Below are positions 1 through 11,413 of a stretch of DNA of 64,000 nt, one piece after another (the stretch's first letter is position 1; each line of letters starts with the position of its first letter). The translations under genes were made by a program, and so were the position numbers. The notes beneath the pieces were generated by a model that did not search any database, was not told the origin of the DNA, and worked only from the letters and a program-made list of their open reading frames with translations. Origin of the DNA: Symbiodinium natans (lineage: Eukaryota; Sar; Dinophyceae; Suessiales; Symbiodiniaceae); NCBI GenBank assembly GCA_905221605.1, contig CAJNDS010000216.1, positions 125,001 through 189,000 of the forward strand, written 5' to 3'.

Positions 1-270
1 GTTCAGGGTTCAGGGCTTTGGGGCCCGAAGCCAAGCTTATCTTTCAGATTTCTGACATCCTGTCGCGCGAACGCTGTTTGCGTCCGCGCCGATGCGTCCA
101 CCGGCTTTGCATGTAGAGCTCCTGGCACTTCGAGATCAGGAGGCGCCAGCGAATTTACCCCGGAGCGCTGCACCACGAAGCCATCCAAAACAGCGCCAGG
201 GTTCGGGGGTAAACCCGAAACCCCAAACCCTAAACCCTAAACCCTAAACCCTGACTAACCCCTATTCCAG

Positions 271-327
271 CCGAAATTCTCGAGCTTTGACAGCCTCGAC
301 ACCACTCCAAAGACTTACTTCCCGCAA
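271..327 (+). CDS. Candidate exon, unknown protein
   Basis: The island follows a CCCTAAA tract and a pyrimidine-containing acceptor (CCCTATTCCAG). It holds 19 open codons (starts PKFSSFDSLD, ends KTYFPQ) and ends at a GTGGTG donor, phase 0 to 0. No family is recognised. The next island (618-707) can be joined in phase. Support is limited to splice-like borders and an open frame. Confidence 0.35.
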
Positions 328-617
328 GTGGTGCCTTCGGTTCAGCATTTCGGGTTTCAGGTTTAGGGCTTTGTTTGCCCTAGTTGCCGCTACGCCCTCG
401 ACCCGAAGCCCAATAATCTAGCCATTGTCGCCCTGAACCCTAAACCCTATAGTAGGCCCTATAGAGGCTTAGGTTGAGAGGACGATTCGATGAGCTCCGT
501 GTATTACAGCCTCCCTATCTACATATACCCTAGACCCTAATAAGCCCTGAAACACAAACCCTAAACCCCAAACCCTAAACCCTAAACCCTAAACCCTAAA
601 CCCCATTCTAACTTCAG

Positions 618-707
618 CGGGTCTCTATGTTACGGCTTGCAGCCGCCCGTGCCCATAAACGAAGTTGTCGTGCCGAGGCCCGAGGCCTCAACCTTACAGT
701 CGGGCCA
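618..707 (+). CDS. Candidate exon, unknown protein
   Basis: The island lies between ACTTCAG and a donor GTAGGG that runs into a TTTAGGG tract. Two frames are open: a basic one in phase 0 that fits the preceding exon, and a Pro-rich one in phase 1 (contains PPVPINEVVVPRPE). The correct frame cannot be decided from this sequence alone. Confidence 0.33.
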
Positions 708-1339
708 GTAGGGTTTAGGGTTTACGCTTCAGGGTTCAGGGTTGAGGGTTCAGGGTTCAGGGTTCAGGGTTTAGGGTTTAGGGTTTAGGGTTTAGAGGGC
801 TTAGGGTTTTTTCGAAAGCCAGTCTTGCTTTCGAGATTCTGTAATATGGCTCATGTGCACGCAATCTAGCACCTGAGCCTCGCGAGAGGCTTTCGGAAGA
901 TCTGCGGCGCGGCGCCCACCTCTGCTTCACTCCCTCATGCGGCCTGTCTGCGCTGTGCCTAGAAACCCTAAACCCTAAACCCTAAACCCTAATCCCTAAG
1001 CCCTAAACCCTAAACCCTAAATCGTCCTCTTACTGGGTTGGGTCTTTAGTAGCCGAGGGACCTTGCACGCTTAACTAAACCCAAAACCCTGAACCCTTAA
1101 ACAACCCTAAAAGCCCTCAACCCTGAACCTTAAACCCTGAACCCTTCAACCCTAGAGACCCTTTTCCTGAACCCTCAACCCTGAGCCCTTAAAGCCTAAA
1201 AGCCTTACTCCCTGAGCCCTAAGAACTTCCACGCCCACGGATCCACCCTAAACCCTAAACCTTAAGCCCTAAGCTCTAAACCCTAAACCCCCCCTAAACC
1301 CTAAACCTCAAGCCCTAAACCCAGGGTCCCGTTCGGGAT

Positions 1340-2240
1340 ACCCTAGCACTGGTCTCCTTGCATTGTTTCTTTTTAAGCAACGGCCCTCGCAAATTTGGAC
1401 ACGCGGAATTTGCAAGCTCAGGTCTTAAAGACATAGGCCCTCGCAGACTATGACATTTGGAATTTGGAATGCGGAAATTGAAACTTAGAAACGCTGGTCG
1501 CGAACTCGTTTGGGAATTTGTAAATTCAGACCCATTGTCATGCTGCACATCTGCAGGTTTTCAGATGCATGGTATAAAGAAAAGCATGAACATCAAAGAC
1601 TGAACCCTGAGAATATCGTTCAACTTAATGATGACAATCACGGGGTAGTGTGTTTTTGAAATTATATGGCCAGTTAATGATACGCATGGCGACAACATAA
1701 AGCAAATGGCCCATGGCTTCTAAGCTGAAACAGATTCGCTTTTATTGCGTGCACAGCACATATAGACGTACGCTCTGAAGAAGTGTATTACCCCCTCCCC
1801 CGAAGTTCAAATGTGGATACTAACATGGCAAACTGTTACTTTTACTTTCGGACCACAGACCAGGACACTTGGGGGGGGGGGGAGAGAGGGGGGAGGAAAT
1901 TCCAGAGTAAGAAGCCTACGAGAGTAGGGGGTGGGGGGGGGCCCCATGATCTCTGTAAGCCCTACGGGCCCCAAATCCCTATACTCCCTATGTACCTCCC
2001 TATAGCCCCTAATCTGCTTGTGCACCCCCTTAAACCCTAACCCTCTACACCCTACAACCCTCTACACCCTACAATCCCTACACAACTCATACAAGCCTCA
2101 TAATCTCTGTAGAGCCCATAAATCCGCAAACCCCACGATTCCTACAAACCTCACAATCCCTAGAAACCCCTTAAACCCACAACCACCGCAATCCCTACAA
2201 ACCTCACAGTCCCTCCCATAAACTCCATGAAACCCTACTA
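1340..2240. other. Unique spacer then CCCTACA-rich degenerate repeat
   Basis: Positions 1340-1860 are low-repeat sequence without a convincing gene, with some imperfect AATTTGGA-type repetition at 1395-1470. G tracts follow at 1869-1950. The stretch 2030-2240 is degenerate CCCTACA/CCTCACAA-like sequence. The small ORFs here are low-complexity Pro/Asn-rich reading of repeats, so no gene is called. Confidence 0.5.
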
Positions 2241-2777
2241 ACGCAGGGGTGCCGTAGTTCCCAGAGTCGTGAGGCAGAAAGCCCTAACCCTCCACCAGGT
2301 TCCGAGCCCTTCGGCTATGTGGCCTCCTGGTTGGCATGCAGCGGTTGGAACACCCCTTTTTGGATAGTTCGGGCTTGGAGCTTACGTCCCCCGAAGTGCA
2401 TTCAGTATTCAGGGGTGTCCCGATTTTGGGAGTTAACCCTAAACCCTAAACCCTAAACCCTAAACCCTAAACCCTAAACCCTGAACCGTTTTAGGGGTCA
2501 CGTTTTGGGTCTTTGGTCTGCCGCCTTGTAAAAAAAACACGTACTGTAGCTTTCTAGCCAACGTTGCAACAGCTCCTTCAATGCTGCAGGGAGTTAAAGG
2601 TGTTGAGGCTTTCTCTTAGTCTCTAAGTGTTCGCGGTTTTGTTAGGGCTTTTTGGGCTTGTGCTTAGAGGGTGTTTGAAGGTGAACCTAAACCCGAAGCC
2701 CCTAAACCCCTGAACCCCTAGCCTAAGCCCCAAACCTTAAACCCCAACCCGGAAACCCTCACAATTCCAACCCCTAC

Positions 2778-2864
2778 ATGTCCCCCCTTAGTCCTTAAGA
2801 ATAGGGGTTCTAGTACCCCCTATTATAATCCCAATTAAGGACTGCTAGTATAAGGGGGAACACC
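2778..2864. repeat. Foldback element family 1, copy a
   Basis: This is a degenerate member of a family of about 95 bp imperfect palindromes. The right arm (AATTAAGGACTGCTAGTATA then AGGGGGAACA) matches five other copies in the window. The left arm is shortened. Confidence 0.6.
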
Positions 2865-3098
2865 CCAACCCGAAACCCTGAACCCTAAACCCTAAACCCT
2901 AAACCCAGGATGTTGAGTTTGGACTTCTTGGCGTTCCATCCGTGGGCGCCGCCATTGGCGGGTTGGGGAAGATGCCAGGCAGGGGAACCCAAAACCCTAA
3001 ACCCCAAGCCCTAAACCCAAAGTCTAGGCTTCTGGTTTGTGGGCCCTGTGTGGGCTTTATGGGGTCAAGGGGCTTAGGGGTCTTTTGAGGCTTTAGCT

Positions 3099-3102
3099 TA
3101 TA

Positions 3103-3136
<34 letters not shown>

Positions 3137-3175
3137 TTTTTTTGGGGGGGTGGGGGGGGGGGGGGTGGTGCTGGT
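3099..3175. repeat. Compound (TA)n-(T)n-(G)n microsatellite
   Basis: A TA run, a T run of more than 20 bases and G runs broken by single T follow one another directly. This is simple sequence with no gene content. Confidence 0.9.
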
Positions 3176-3419
3176 GGCTTGGGAAATGGTTTCTTCAGGG
3201 TTTAGGGTTTCGGGTTTAAGGTCGGGGTGTAGGAAGGCTCCGGGCTTGAAGGCCTGCGTGGGGCCCCAAGCCTGCAAGTTTTTGGTGTCAGGGTTTAGGG
3301 TTTAGGGTTTAGGGTTTAGGGTTTAGGGTTTAGGCTCTTCGAACCCGACAAACCCTAAACCCTAAACACCAAACCCTCATGCAAGCCGAGAAAGCCGCAG
3401 CAGGCCAAAACCCCCTAAA

Positions 3420-3540
3420 CCCTAAACCCTAAACCCTAAACCCTACACCCTACACCCTACACCCTACACCCTAAACCCTAAACCCTAAACCCTAAACCCT
3501 AAACCCTAAACCCTAAACCCTACACCTTCAGGGTTTGGAG
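3420..3540. repeat. CCCTAAA array with a CCCTACA variant block
   Basis: CCCTAAA units switch to several consecutive CCCTACA units (about 3443-3470) and back to CCCTAAA. A block of one variant unit points to local duplication. A reverse-orientation block of the same variant (GTGTAGG) occurs at 4553-4588. Confidence 0.85.
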
Positions 3541-4226
3541 TTTAGGGCTTAGCTCCTAGTCCTCCAAGAGGACCGCTGCTTGAAACCTACGTCTGAGAAC
3601 AAAGTCGGGGGAAATATAGTCTGGAATTCCCCTGATGCCTGAACCCTAAACGCCCCTAAGCTCCCAGGTTTAGGCTTTAGGGATAAACCTTCAACCCCTG
3701 ACTAAGGCTCCATGGGTTTCCCTACTGAATGAGGGCTTAATGATCGCTAACTAGCTTAGTTTCAGGGGGAACCTAGTGGGGGGGGGGGGGGTAGTAATGT
3801 TGACTTCGCATTAATAACCCCCCCCCCCCTTGATTGATCAATCTCTCCGGCCAGGGCCTCCTCAATTATATTCGCCTAAATCCTGGTAGGACCTAAGTGA
3901 GCCTCTACTGCGAGCCTCTGCCACTGCAAAAGAGAGTGTCTGCAGCCAGCAAGCTCTAAACTCATTCTCTTCAAACACCCTGAAACTTATAAGTTTAAGC
4001 TAATTACATAACATCGCCCGCAAAAAAAATATTCTGGGCTGGATTTTATAATTGTGGGGGGTTTTATTGTGTTCCGGCAGCTGGATTTTATAATTGTAGC
4101 GGGAATCATTAATGTGAAGTCAACATTATAGAGGGGGGTAGTAGGGGTTCCCTAAACCCTAAACCCCAGACCCTAAACCCTAGACCCTAGCCCAAACATC
4201 CTTGAGGCGTATACTTCAGACAGCAG

Positions 4227-4310
4227 AACTCTGATGACTCGAAGAGCCTCATCGACTCGTTCTACGCCTCGGTGGACTATGCGCTGAACCTGAACCCGGG
4301 CTTCGAAAAG
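4227..4310 (+). CDS. Candidate exon, unknown protein
   Basis: After GACAGCAG the island has 28 open codons with clearly protein-like composition (NSDDSKSLIDSFYASVDYAL, then NLNPGF). The 3' border is uncertain: a GC donor at 4300 (GCTTCG) or the end of the open island near 4310. CCCTAAA tracts lie upstream, and both CCCTAAA and TTCAGGG tracts lie downstream. No family is recognised. Confidence 0.42.
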
Positions 4311-5399
4311 GGGAACCCTGAACCCTGAACCCTAAACCCTAAACCCTAAAGCTCAGGTTTTACAGCCCTCCGAGTCCAGGGTTCAGGGTTCAGGGTTCAG
4401 GGTTCAGGACTTAGGGTTTAGGGCTTAGTGCCAACCAGTAGCTGCTGCGGGCGCGCAGCCTGCTATTTTCGAACAGGAGTAGGCAAGTGTGTGCAGTACT
4501 TTGGGGGCTTATCTTCGGGTTTAGGGTTTGGGGTTTAGGGTTTAGGGTTTAATGTGTAGGGTGTAGGGTGTAGGGTGTAGGGTGTAGGGTCGTTACCTGT
4601 AGAACCCAAGGGCTCATAGAACCCCTTAAAGAGGCTCAAGGACCGTATACAAGGACCAGGTAACTTCCCTTCGAGGTTCATGCAGTCAAGGGTTGAGTAT
4701 AGGATTCAGGGCGTAATTCCAGTAGGGCTCAGGGAAGGTTCTGCACCAAGAAGGCAAGAATTTGACTTCCAAACCCCCCACCTCAAACCTATATAGCTCC
4801 AGAATTTGCCTTCCAAACCCCCCCACCTCAAACCTATTGTATAGCTCCAGGTGCGCGGAAGCGCTACTTCAGGCCTAAACCCAAGATACACCAGATCAGA
4901 TACCCCGAAACCCTTAACCACAGATTCCCTAAACGCCAAACCTCAAACCCGACATCCAAAACCCTAAGCCCTAAGAGTAAGTGGGAATGAGTGGTGGGGA
5001 GATCCCTGGGCCACGGACCTTCACCTGGCCTTGCCTTCCTCAAGTCTAGACCCTAAAAACTTGAAGCCAAAACCCGACGAACCCCGAACCCTATATCCCT
5101 GCCTAAACCCTAGAAGCACTAAACCCTAAACCCTAAAGCACTAAACCCTAAACCCCAAATGTCTCTAAGCAGCCCCGAGCCCTGCGTTCCAAATCTTAAA
5201 CCCTAAATCCTAAGAGTCCAAAAGCAGCGAGCGGCTCATTGACCTCACGGATCCTTGTGGACTTCCCTAAACCCTAAACCCTAAACCCTCAACCCCCCTA
5301 AATCCTAAACCCCAAGCCCTAAACCCTAAACCCCAAATCCTGAACCCTAAACCCAGTTTTAGGGTTCATGAGGTCCCCAAAAAGGATCCTGCTCCCCAG

Positions 5400-5456
5400 G
5401 CCTGAGCCAGACTACTGGGAGATGGCGTTAGCCGCCACTAAGGCCCCCCAACTGCG
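5400..5456 (+). CDS. Candidate exon, unknown protein
   Basis: The exon lies between CTCCCCAG and the donor GTGTAGGG, which is the first unit of a long TTTAGGG tract. It is phase 1 in, 18 open codons (PEPDYWEMALAATKAPQL), phase 2 out. This is one of the clearest cases where the 5' splice site is part of the telomere-like repeat. Confidence 0.5.
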
Positions 5457-5710
5457 GTGTAGGGTTTAGGGTTTAGGGTTTAGGGTTTAGGGTTTTGGGT
5501 TAGGGTTTAGGGTTTAGGGTTTAGGGTTTTGGGTTTAGGGTCTAGGGTCTAGGGTCTGGGGTCTAGGGTCTAGGGTCTAGGGTCTAGGGTTTGCAGGGTT
5601 TAGGGTCTAGGGTCTAGGGTTTATAGGGTTTAGGGAGTTTAGGGAGTTTAGGGTTTAGGGCTTTTCGGGTTTAGGGGGTTTAGGGGGTTTAGGGTTCAGG
5701 GTGTCGGGCA
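5457..5710. repeat. TTTAGGG array with a TCTAGGG sub-array
   Basis: The array begins at the exon border and passes from TTTAGGG into a block of TCTAGGG units (about 5538-5615), then looser variants with GGGTTTAGGG. It is interpreted as the 5' part of an intron. Confidence 0.85.
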
Positions 5711-7115
5711 GTCTAGGCCGGGCGGTTCCTGCCTGGGGCTTGTGGTTTTAGGGCGTCTGCGGGTTCAACCCTAAACGCCTAAAGGCCCTAAACTTCTTGC
5801 GCTTCGCATGTCCTGCTCCCATGTGAGCCTTATCCCTACTCCAGCACCGGCACCGAGACACCTCGCCAGCAACCCTAAACCCTAAACTCTAAACCCTAAA
5901 CCCTAAACCCTAGACCTACACCCTACAGAAAGAGCCCCGGACGACGAGAGGGCCTAAGGTTTAGGGTCCCAGACCCGTAAAACCTCTCAACCCCAAACCT
6001 TAAAGCTAGGGTTTAGGGTTTAGGGTTTCCGGTTTAGGGTTCCCCCCCCCCTCTCTCTGCAAGGCAGAGTTTCCCTTCGACACCTGGCGCGAGAACCTCT
6101 TAGGCGCTTGACAAACGAAGTCAGGAGTTCAGGGTTAGGGTTTAGGGTTTAGGGTGAGGTTTTAGGGGGTTTAGGAGTTTGGGTTTAGGGGGTTTAGGAG
6201 TTCGGCTTATGGGGCTTGATGGACTTAGCCTAAACCTTAAACCCTAGTTTGAGGTCTCCGGTTTAGAGAGCGTGCCGGCTCTTGGACCTCCTCGGGGCTT
6301 TTACGCCTAAAGCCTGGACCCTCAGCCTTTGAGGTTTAGGTTTCGGGTTTAGGGTGTAGGGTTAATTTTAGGTATGAGGTTTTTGGGCTTGAGGGGTTAA
6401 GGGCTCTGAGTACCAGGATTTAGGCCTTGCGTTTGCGGTCTAGGACGTGATCAGTTGTGGGGGGGGGGGGGGTCTGCTGAGGTAGAGATTGAGCATGCTT
6501 TCTGGGTCTTCCGATGGCTTAAACCTTATTCAAACTAAAGTTAAAAGCGGTTAGGGCCGACCACGCACAGCGATCTCGTCCAAGCCCCAAACCCTCAAAC
6601 TTCAGGGTTTAGGGTTTAGGGTTTAAATTTTAAGGTTTAGGGTTCAAGGGAGTTAGAAGCCTTGGCTCCCCCCAAAAGTATATCGGGTTCCCGCGGAGGC
6701 GCCTACTCCAAGGCAATGTCCAACTTTGCCCCGGCAGCTTGCTCGACATTCAGGACTAATGCTGCAGGCCCGAAGTACCCTGAGATCTGGCTCTTCTACT
6801 ACTATTTGCTTACGAACCCCCAAACATGAAACAGAATAAGATCCCTGTGTTACCCTAAAGGGGGGGGGGGCAGGGGGGGGGGGGGGGTTCTTACTATCTT
6901 AGTATCTGATGTATACTGTACACTGCAGAGGGTTTCTGCAATGATTTGTACTGAATTAGAGTGAGTGTAGCTTCTCCCAAACCCTAAAACCAAGGCCCGA
7001 AAACTGTTGTGCAGCCTTTCATTCTCGGGAATTTCTGCATGTCAATAAGGCAAAGGTAATGCCTCCACCCTAAACACCACAAAAGCCTTTAACTAAGTCT
7101 GGCTCGGGCCAGATG

Positions 7116-7148
<33 letters not shown>

Positions 7149-7516
7149 AGTTGGAGTGGGGACAGTTTAGGATGCGAGAATCTTCTAGTCGCTGCAGGCT
7201 TCAGGGTTGTAGTTCATATTGGGGTTCAGGGTGTGAGATTTAGGGTTTAGGGTTTCACCCCGAACGTGTTTCTGGGACCCTGGATCCCTTTCTGGACTTA
7301 AGCCCCAAGCCTCAAAGCCTGTACACCCAACCCTCAGCCCCAAATCCTCCTAACCCTATAAGCCCAACCCCTGACCCTATAAGCCCGAAAAACTTAAAAA
7401 CCATATTATATATATAATATACATATAATATACATATAAATAAATAAATATATATATATATATATATATATTATAAGCGCTAAGCCCCTATAAACCCCAC
7501 AAAGCCTCAACCTCAG
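5711..7516. other. Intron-like mosaic of repeats and weak islands
   Basis: Mixed TTTAGGG and CCCTAAA tracts, G runs at 6460-6472, 6860-6888 and 7118-7147 (30 G), and AT microsatellite at 7405-7472. Islands near 6066-6105 and 6660-6770 are open in at least one frame, but their splice borders are not convincing, so they are not called. Confidence 0.5.
6808..6896. repeat. Foldback element family 2, degenerate copy
   Basis: The left end TTGCTTACGAACCCCCAAAC resembles the left end of the better copies at 29,049 and 43,678 (TTGCTTAAGAACC). The right end is a G tract followed by GTTCTTA. It is diverged. Confidence 0.4.
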
Positions 7517-7581
7517 GCCAAAAGCGACCGAACCAATGTGCTCTTCCGGGACGCGAGCATGATCGTTGCAGCTTGGCCTGG
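7517..7581 (+). CDS. Candidate exon, unknown protein
   Basis: After CCTCAG come 21 open codons (AKSDRTNVLFRDASMIVAAW, then PG), phase 0 in and 2 out. The island ends at GCTTAGGG, which starts an unbroken TTTAGGG array, so the donor would be GC. GC donors are an established feature of dinoflagellate introns. Confidence 0.48.
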
Positions 7582-7702
7582 GCTTAGGGTTTAGGGTTTA
7601 GGGTTTAGGGTTTAGGGTTTAGGGTTTAGGGTTTAGGGTTTAGGGTTTAGGGTTTAGGGTTTAGGGTTTAGGGTTTAGGGTTTAGGGTTTAGGGTTTAGG
7701 GT
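7582..7702 (+). repeat. Long perfect TTTAGGG array (about 17 units)
   Basis: Nearly perfect tandem TTTAGGG directly follows the exon ending at 7581. It is read as the start of an intron. Confidence 0.93.
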
Positions 7703-8009
7703 CTTACCCTGGCATCCTGCCACCCAAAACCCTGGAACCCTGAACCCTAGCACCCTATAGACCCTAAATCCTGAACTCAGAACCCTTAACCCTGAACCCT
7801 GAACCCTCAACCCTATATCCTAGATTAGGGTCTAGGATTTATGGGCTTAGGTTAGGTGGAGGATCGGCTTTAGGGTTGACGATGTTTTTGGGTCTAGGCT
7901 GTATAGACTGTATAGAGTCTAGGCTTTCGGGTCTAAGGGTTAAGGGTCTAAGGGTTTATGGTGTTTGGGGTTTAGGCTTTATAGAGTTTAGGACATAGGG
8001 TTGAGGGTC

Positions 8010-9345
8010 TACAGGGCTTAGGACTTCGGAATGTCCAAAACTGAATCGTGAGCCTGGCTATTTGACACACAAAAAAGCACGGAAAGCCCCGGGAAGCTGT
8101 GCCACGCAAGAATCCTCGATGCATCGGGCCTGTAGTATGTATAGACAGACATCAGCAAACATCTCCATGCTCCAGGTCGATTTAGTACCTTTGCACACTC
8201 AAATGCATGTACATGCACACGTACATGCACATATGCATCTACGCATATACATATATGTACCTCGGACCTTTAGGGTCTATTTGGCATTAGGCTTAGCTAC
8301 TGCAAAGCAATGGACTCCTAGATTGTTTATTGAAGTTATTCCCCACCCTGAAGCGATGATGATCTTGCATGCCATTTCTTACCCGACGGACCGTCCTCTC
8401 AGTCTCTCCGTTCGTGTGTTCCATGACTTGAAAACGCATCGAAAGCCAACCCAATTGGAAAGCGTTTCGTATGAAACTGCCTGTAACTCCGACAGCCATG
8501 TGGTTGTGCAATATTTGTGTGCAGGAGCATGCTCTTTCGCGTCAAGACGGCGCATCTGTCCTGTATGTACTGTAATGCCTGGATTGGCAAAAGACACGCA
8601 GACAATTGAAAATGCTCCGACCAGGCTGTGTCCAGGATCTTTTCGACTTTCTCGGACTACATGAGTGGTGCTGTGACCGAACGCGCAATTCCTGTCGAAA
8701 TGATGCTATCCATGCCTTATATGGTTTTCGTTCGGCTACGCGAAATCTTGTGGCCGTGTCGAGAACACGTCTTGAAGCAGTTCCCGCCAACGATTTTCGA
8801 GATTCTCGGATGCACATGCACAACGACGAGTTCCATGAAGCCAGAACCCTTGGTCTCATGGAGCCTCCATTGGATGCGATCTGCAAGCAGAAATTTCGTA
8901 GCTTGCTCGACATAGTGCGCATGTTTCTCTCGACATCGTGACTTCGCGTGACAAGCAGTTACAAATTAGTATAATTTCAATACATGGTACATGTGTACAT
9001 GTTAACAGTTAACAGGTATACTTATAGGCACTTGTTCTCAGCCGTTCTCGGCATAGATGCATTGCGCCGCTTGGGGCTACTCCCCACTCCCCCACCAACT
9101 CCCCTCCACCTCCCCTCCACCCTTCCTCCACCCCCTCCACCCCCCCTCCCCCATCCATCCCTGCCTCTCCCTCAAGGATGCCATTCGAGACCTGATGGCC
9201 CCGCGTCGCGAAACGGCCTTGAGGCGAATGTCCTCCACCGCTCAGGCCCGTCTGCATCCGGCTGGGGCGTTGATGAAGGGTTGGGGCAAATCTCCCGGTG
9301 TAGGCTTGACTTACACATCTTTGATGAATAGGTTAGTTTAGGGTT
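8010..9345. other. Repeat-poor unique block, no recognised gene
   Basis: About 1.3 kb nearly free of telomere-like units. It contains overlapping ORFs on both strands (for example 8062-8664 plus, 8542-8922 minus), none with a recognisable domain and several with low-complexity His/Met or Pro runs. The stretch 9090-9170 is C/T-rich. The 20-mer GACCTTTAGGGTCTATTTGG (about 8265) recurs at 58,456. It could be a unique intron segment, a decayed element or an unrecognised exon cluster. Confidence 0.45.
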
Positions 9346-9734
9346 TCGCGTCTAGAGTTTCGGGTCTAGGCTTTGGGGCTTAAGGTTTAGGATTTGTAGG
9401 GTTTAGGGTTTGGGAAACAAAATATCCCGGGCTTCTTGCGGGCAATCTGTTGTCGGAAGCTTTGGAGGGTGTAGGGTCTTAAGTTTACGGTCTAGGGCTG
9501 ACTTGGTTGGTTCGTTGGTTAACTGAGTAGCTGAGTAAGTACACTTTACACTTTGGGATACTCTAATCCCCTATATAACTGAAAGTGTACACTGTTACGC
9601 AACTAAGTTAAGAGTCGTGATAGTTTTTGTCACAGAGTTTCCCACCTAGAGCTCGCCATGGCAATCGTTGTGTGTTTTTGGCTTTTCCTTCTTAAGGTCG
9701 TCTTCCTAGAGTAACAACCAGCCTGCCTAAACCC

Positions 9735-10225
9735 CAAAACGTAACCCCCACACCCTAAACCCCTAACCCTAAACCCTAAACCCCAAACCCTAAACCCTAA
9801 ACCCTAAACCCCTAAACCCCTAAACCCCTAAACCTCTCAACCCCTCAACCCCTCAACCCCTAGACCCCTCAACCTTTAAACCCCGAAGCCATGGGGTTGC
9901 CTCGAGCCCTTCAAATAGGTGGCGCATCAGATGCAAGTGCTCGCGCGGTCCCCAGGGGGCTCAGAAGGTTAGGATCTTCCTGGTTGTGGGGGGTTACGGC
10001 GTTTAGGGTTTTGGGGCTTTAGGGGCGTTTAGGGTTTTCGGGTTTTTGGGTTTTAGGGTTTCGGGTTTTTGGGGTTTTGGGTTTTTGGGTTTTTGGGTTT
10101 TTGGGTTTTTGGGTTTTTGGGTTTTTGGGTTTTTGGGTTTTTGGGTTTTAGGGTGTTTTGGTTTTAGGGTTTTAGGGTTTTAGCGTTTTAGGGTTGTAGG
10201 GTTTTAGGGTTTAGGGCTTTAGGTT
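9735..10225. repeat. CCCTAAA/CCCCTAAA block and TTTTTGGG array
   Basis: Positions 9735-9860 carry CCCTAAA that changes into CCCCTAAA and CCCCTCAA variants. Positions 10,005-10,225 carry TTTTAGGG/TTTTTGGG units, with a uniform TTTTTGGG run at about 10,075-10,145. Between them is an island open in one frame without clear splice borders. Confidence 0.85.
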
Positions 10226-10567
10226 GGGTCGCTTTGGACTGTAGGATTAGGGTTGAGCGGCCGCAGGGTTCAGGGTTTTGTGGTTCGGGGGATTCTTAAG
10301 TATGAGCGTTATGTCTGCTTAGTGCTTTAGGGGTTTCTTCGGGTTTGACAGTTAGTTGAGGGGGCTATTTGGATTGAGGGTCTACTATTTGGGGTGCTCA
10401 TCACGAAGACACGGAGGGGGGGGGGAGGGGGGGGGAGGGGGGGGGGGGCACGCTTTCACGTAACCAACACCCGTGCCAGTGTCGGCAGGTAGGCCCATTT
10501 GCGGTGTTCATGTATACGGGTTTCCCACGAAAATGTAGATAGCTAGTCCATATCTGAAGCTGTCCAG

Positions 10568-10684
10568 CCTAAGGACATCGACGAAGACGCCGAGTTCCTG
10601 ACCCAGGGTGTTGGAGACGTTCGCACGCTTGAGCTCATGAAGGCAGCAGCAGCTTCTTCATGCCAGACCCACACCACTGAGCGA
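10568..10684 (+). CDS. Candidate exon, unknown protein
   Basis: One of the longest candidate exons: 39 codons, phase 0 to 0, between CTGTCCAG and GTACTT. Acidic start (PKDIDEDAEFLTQGVGDVRT) followed by LELMKAAAASS and a Cys/His/Thr tail. No family is recognised. Its length and codon-like composition make chance less likely than for the 50 bp islands. Confidence 0.5.
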
Positions 10685-11349
10685 GTACTTCCTAAGCACC
10701 AACCCTAAAGCCTAAAGGAACTAAACTCTGAAGCCGGGCCCTTCAACCTAGCATCCTAGGACTACAAGTCTCTGAGACCCCGATCCACGCGCCCCCTCTT
10801 CAACCCGAAACCCTACACCTGAAGCACTCATCCCTACACCCTAAACCCAATTGCCACAGGCAGCCATGAAAGAAGCCGCAGACTCAGCGGGGGAAGCAGG
10901 GAACGTTTTGACAGAACGCTGCCTGCTTTGTGATTCTTGAACCCGAAATCCCGAACTCTCCGGGGCGAAACTTGAAACTCTAAGCCCTGAACTGCAAAAC
11001 CCTCAACCCCAAACAGCCCAAAGGGGGCCTGCAAACCAGAGTCTCTCTAAAATCCTAACATGCTCAGGCCCGAAAGGTTAGCAACCTTCCAGCCCAACAG
11101 CCCCAGAACCCCCACAAACCCTAAAGCCCTAGAAAGCGACGCCCCTTAGTAAGGCCCTGAACCCCTGAACCCCACTGATGCCTCAACACTCCACAGTGTC
11201 CACAGGGTGCACCATACATAGGGTTTTCTCCCTAAGCTCTACACGCTAAACCCAAACCCTAAACCCCAAACCCGAAACCCTAAACCCCAAACCCTCCCTA
11301 AAACCCTAAACCCTAAACCCTAGTTCAGGGCTCTCATCATCCCACCGAG

Positions 11350-11413
11350 GTCCGGGGGAAGCCGAAAGACTCGGAGCAGTTGCAGAGCCAGCGCTGGGCT
11401 CAGCTTTGCTGCG
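11350..11413 (+). CDS. Candidate exon, frame uncertain
   Basis: Between CCACCGAG and the donor GTGGGTGG. In phase 0 it reads VRGKPKDSEQLQSQRWAQLC. A second frame is also open. CCCTAAA lies upstream and TTTAGGG downstream, as for other candidates. Confidence 0.33.

Larger units (their letters stand above)
1..1330. repeat. Telomere-like repeat mosaic with short islands
   Basis: Short TTTAGGG/CCCTAAA tracts in both orientations (for example 220-250, 565-600, 725-800, 960-1020, 1240-1320) are mixed with one-base variants such as TTCAGGG. They separate islands of complex sequence; two of these are listed as candidate exons and the island at 30-200 is unassigned. The tracts are internal and bidirectional, so this is not a chromosome end. 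Confidence 0.85.

Noticed and set aside
3-188. Possible exon with an EGF-like Cys pattern on the plus strand (NAVC...GFAC)
   Set aside because: Too few cysteines and unclear splice borders; a minus-strand ORF is equally open.
1783-2221. Small ORFs rich in Pro, Asn and Leu
   Set aside because: They read through degenerate CCCTACA/CCCTAAA sequence, as do many ORFs ending NPKP or LGFRV across the window.
8062-8664. 200-codon plus-strand ORF
   Set aside because: No domain, low-complexity His/Met stretch, and overlapping ORFs in other frames; not called as a gene.
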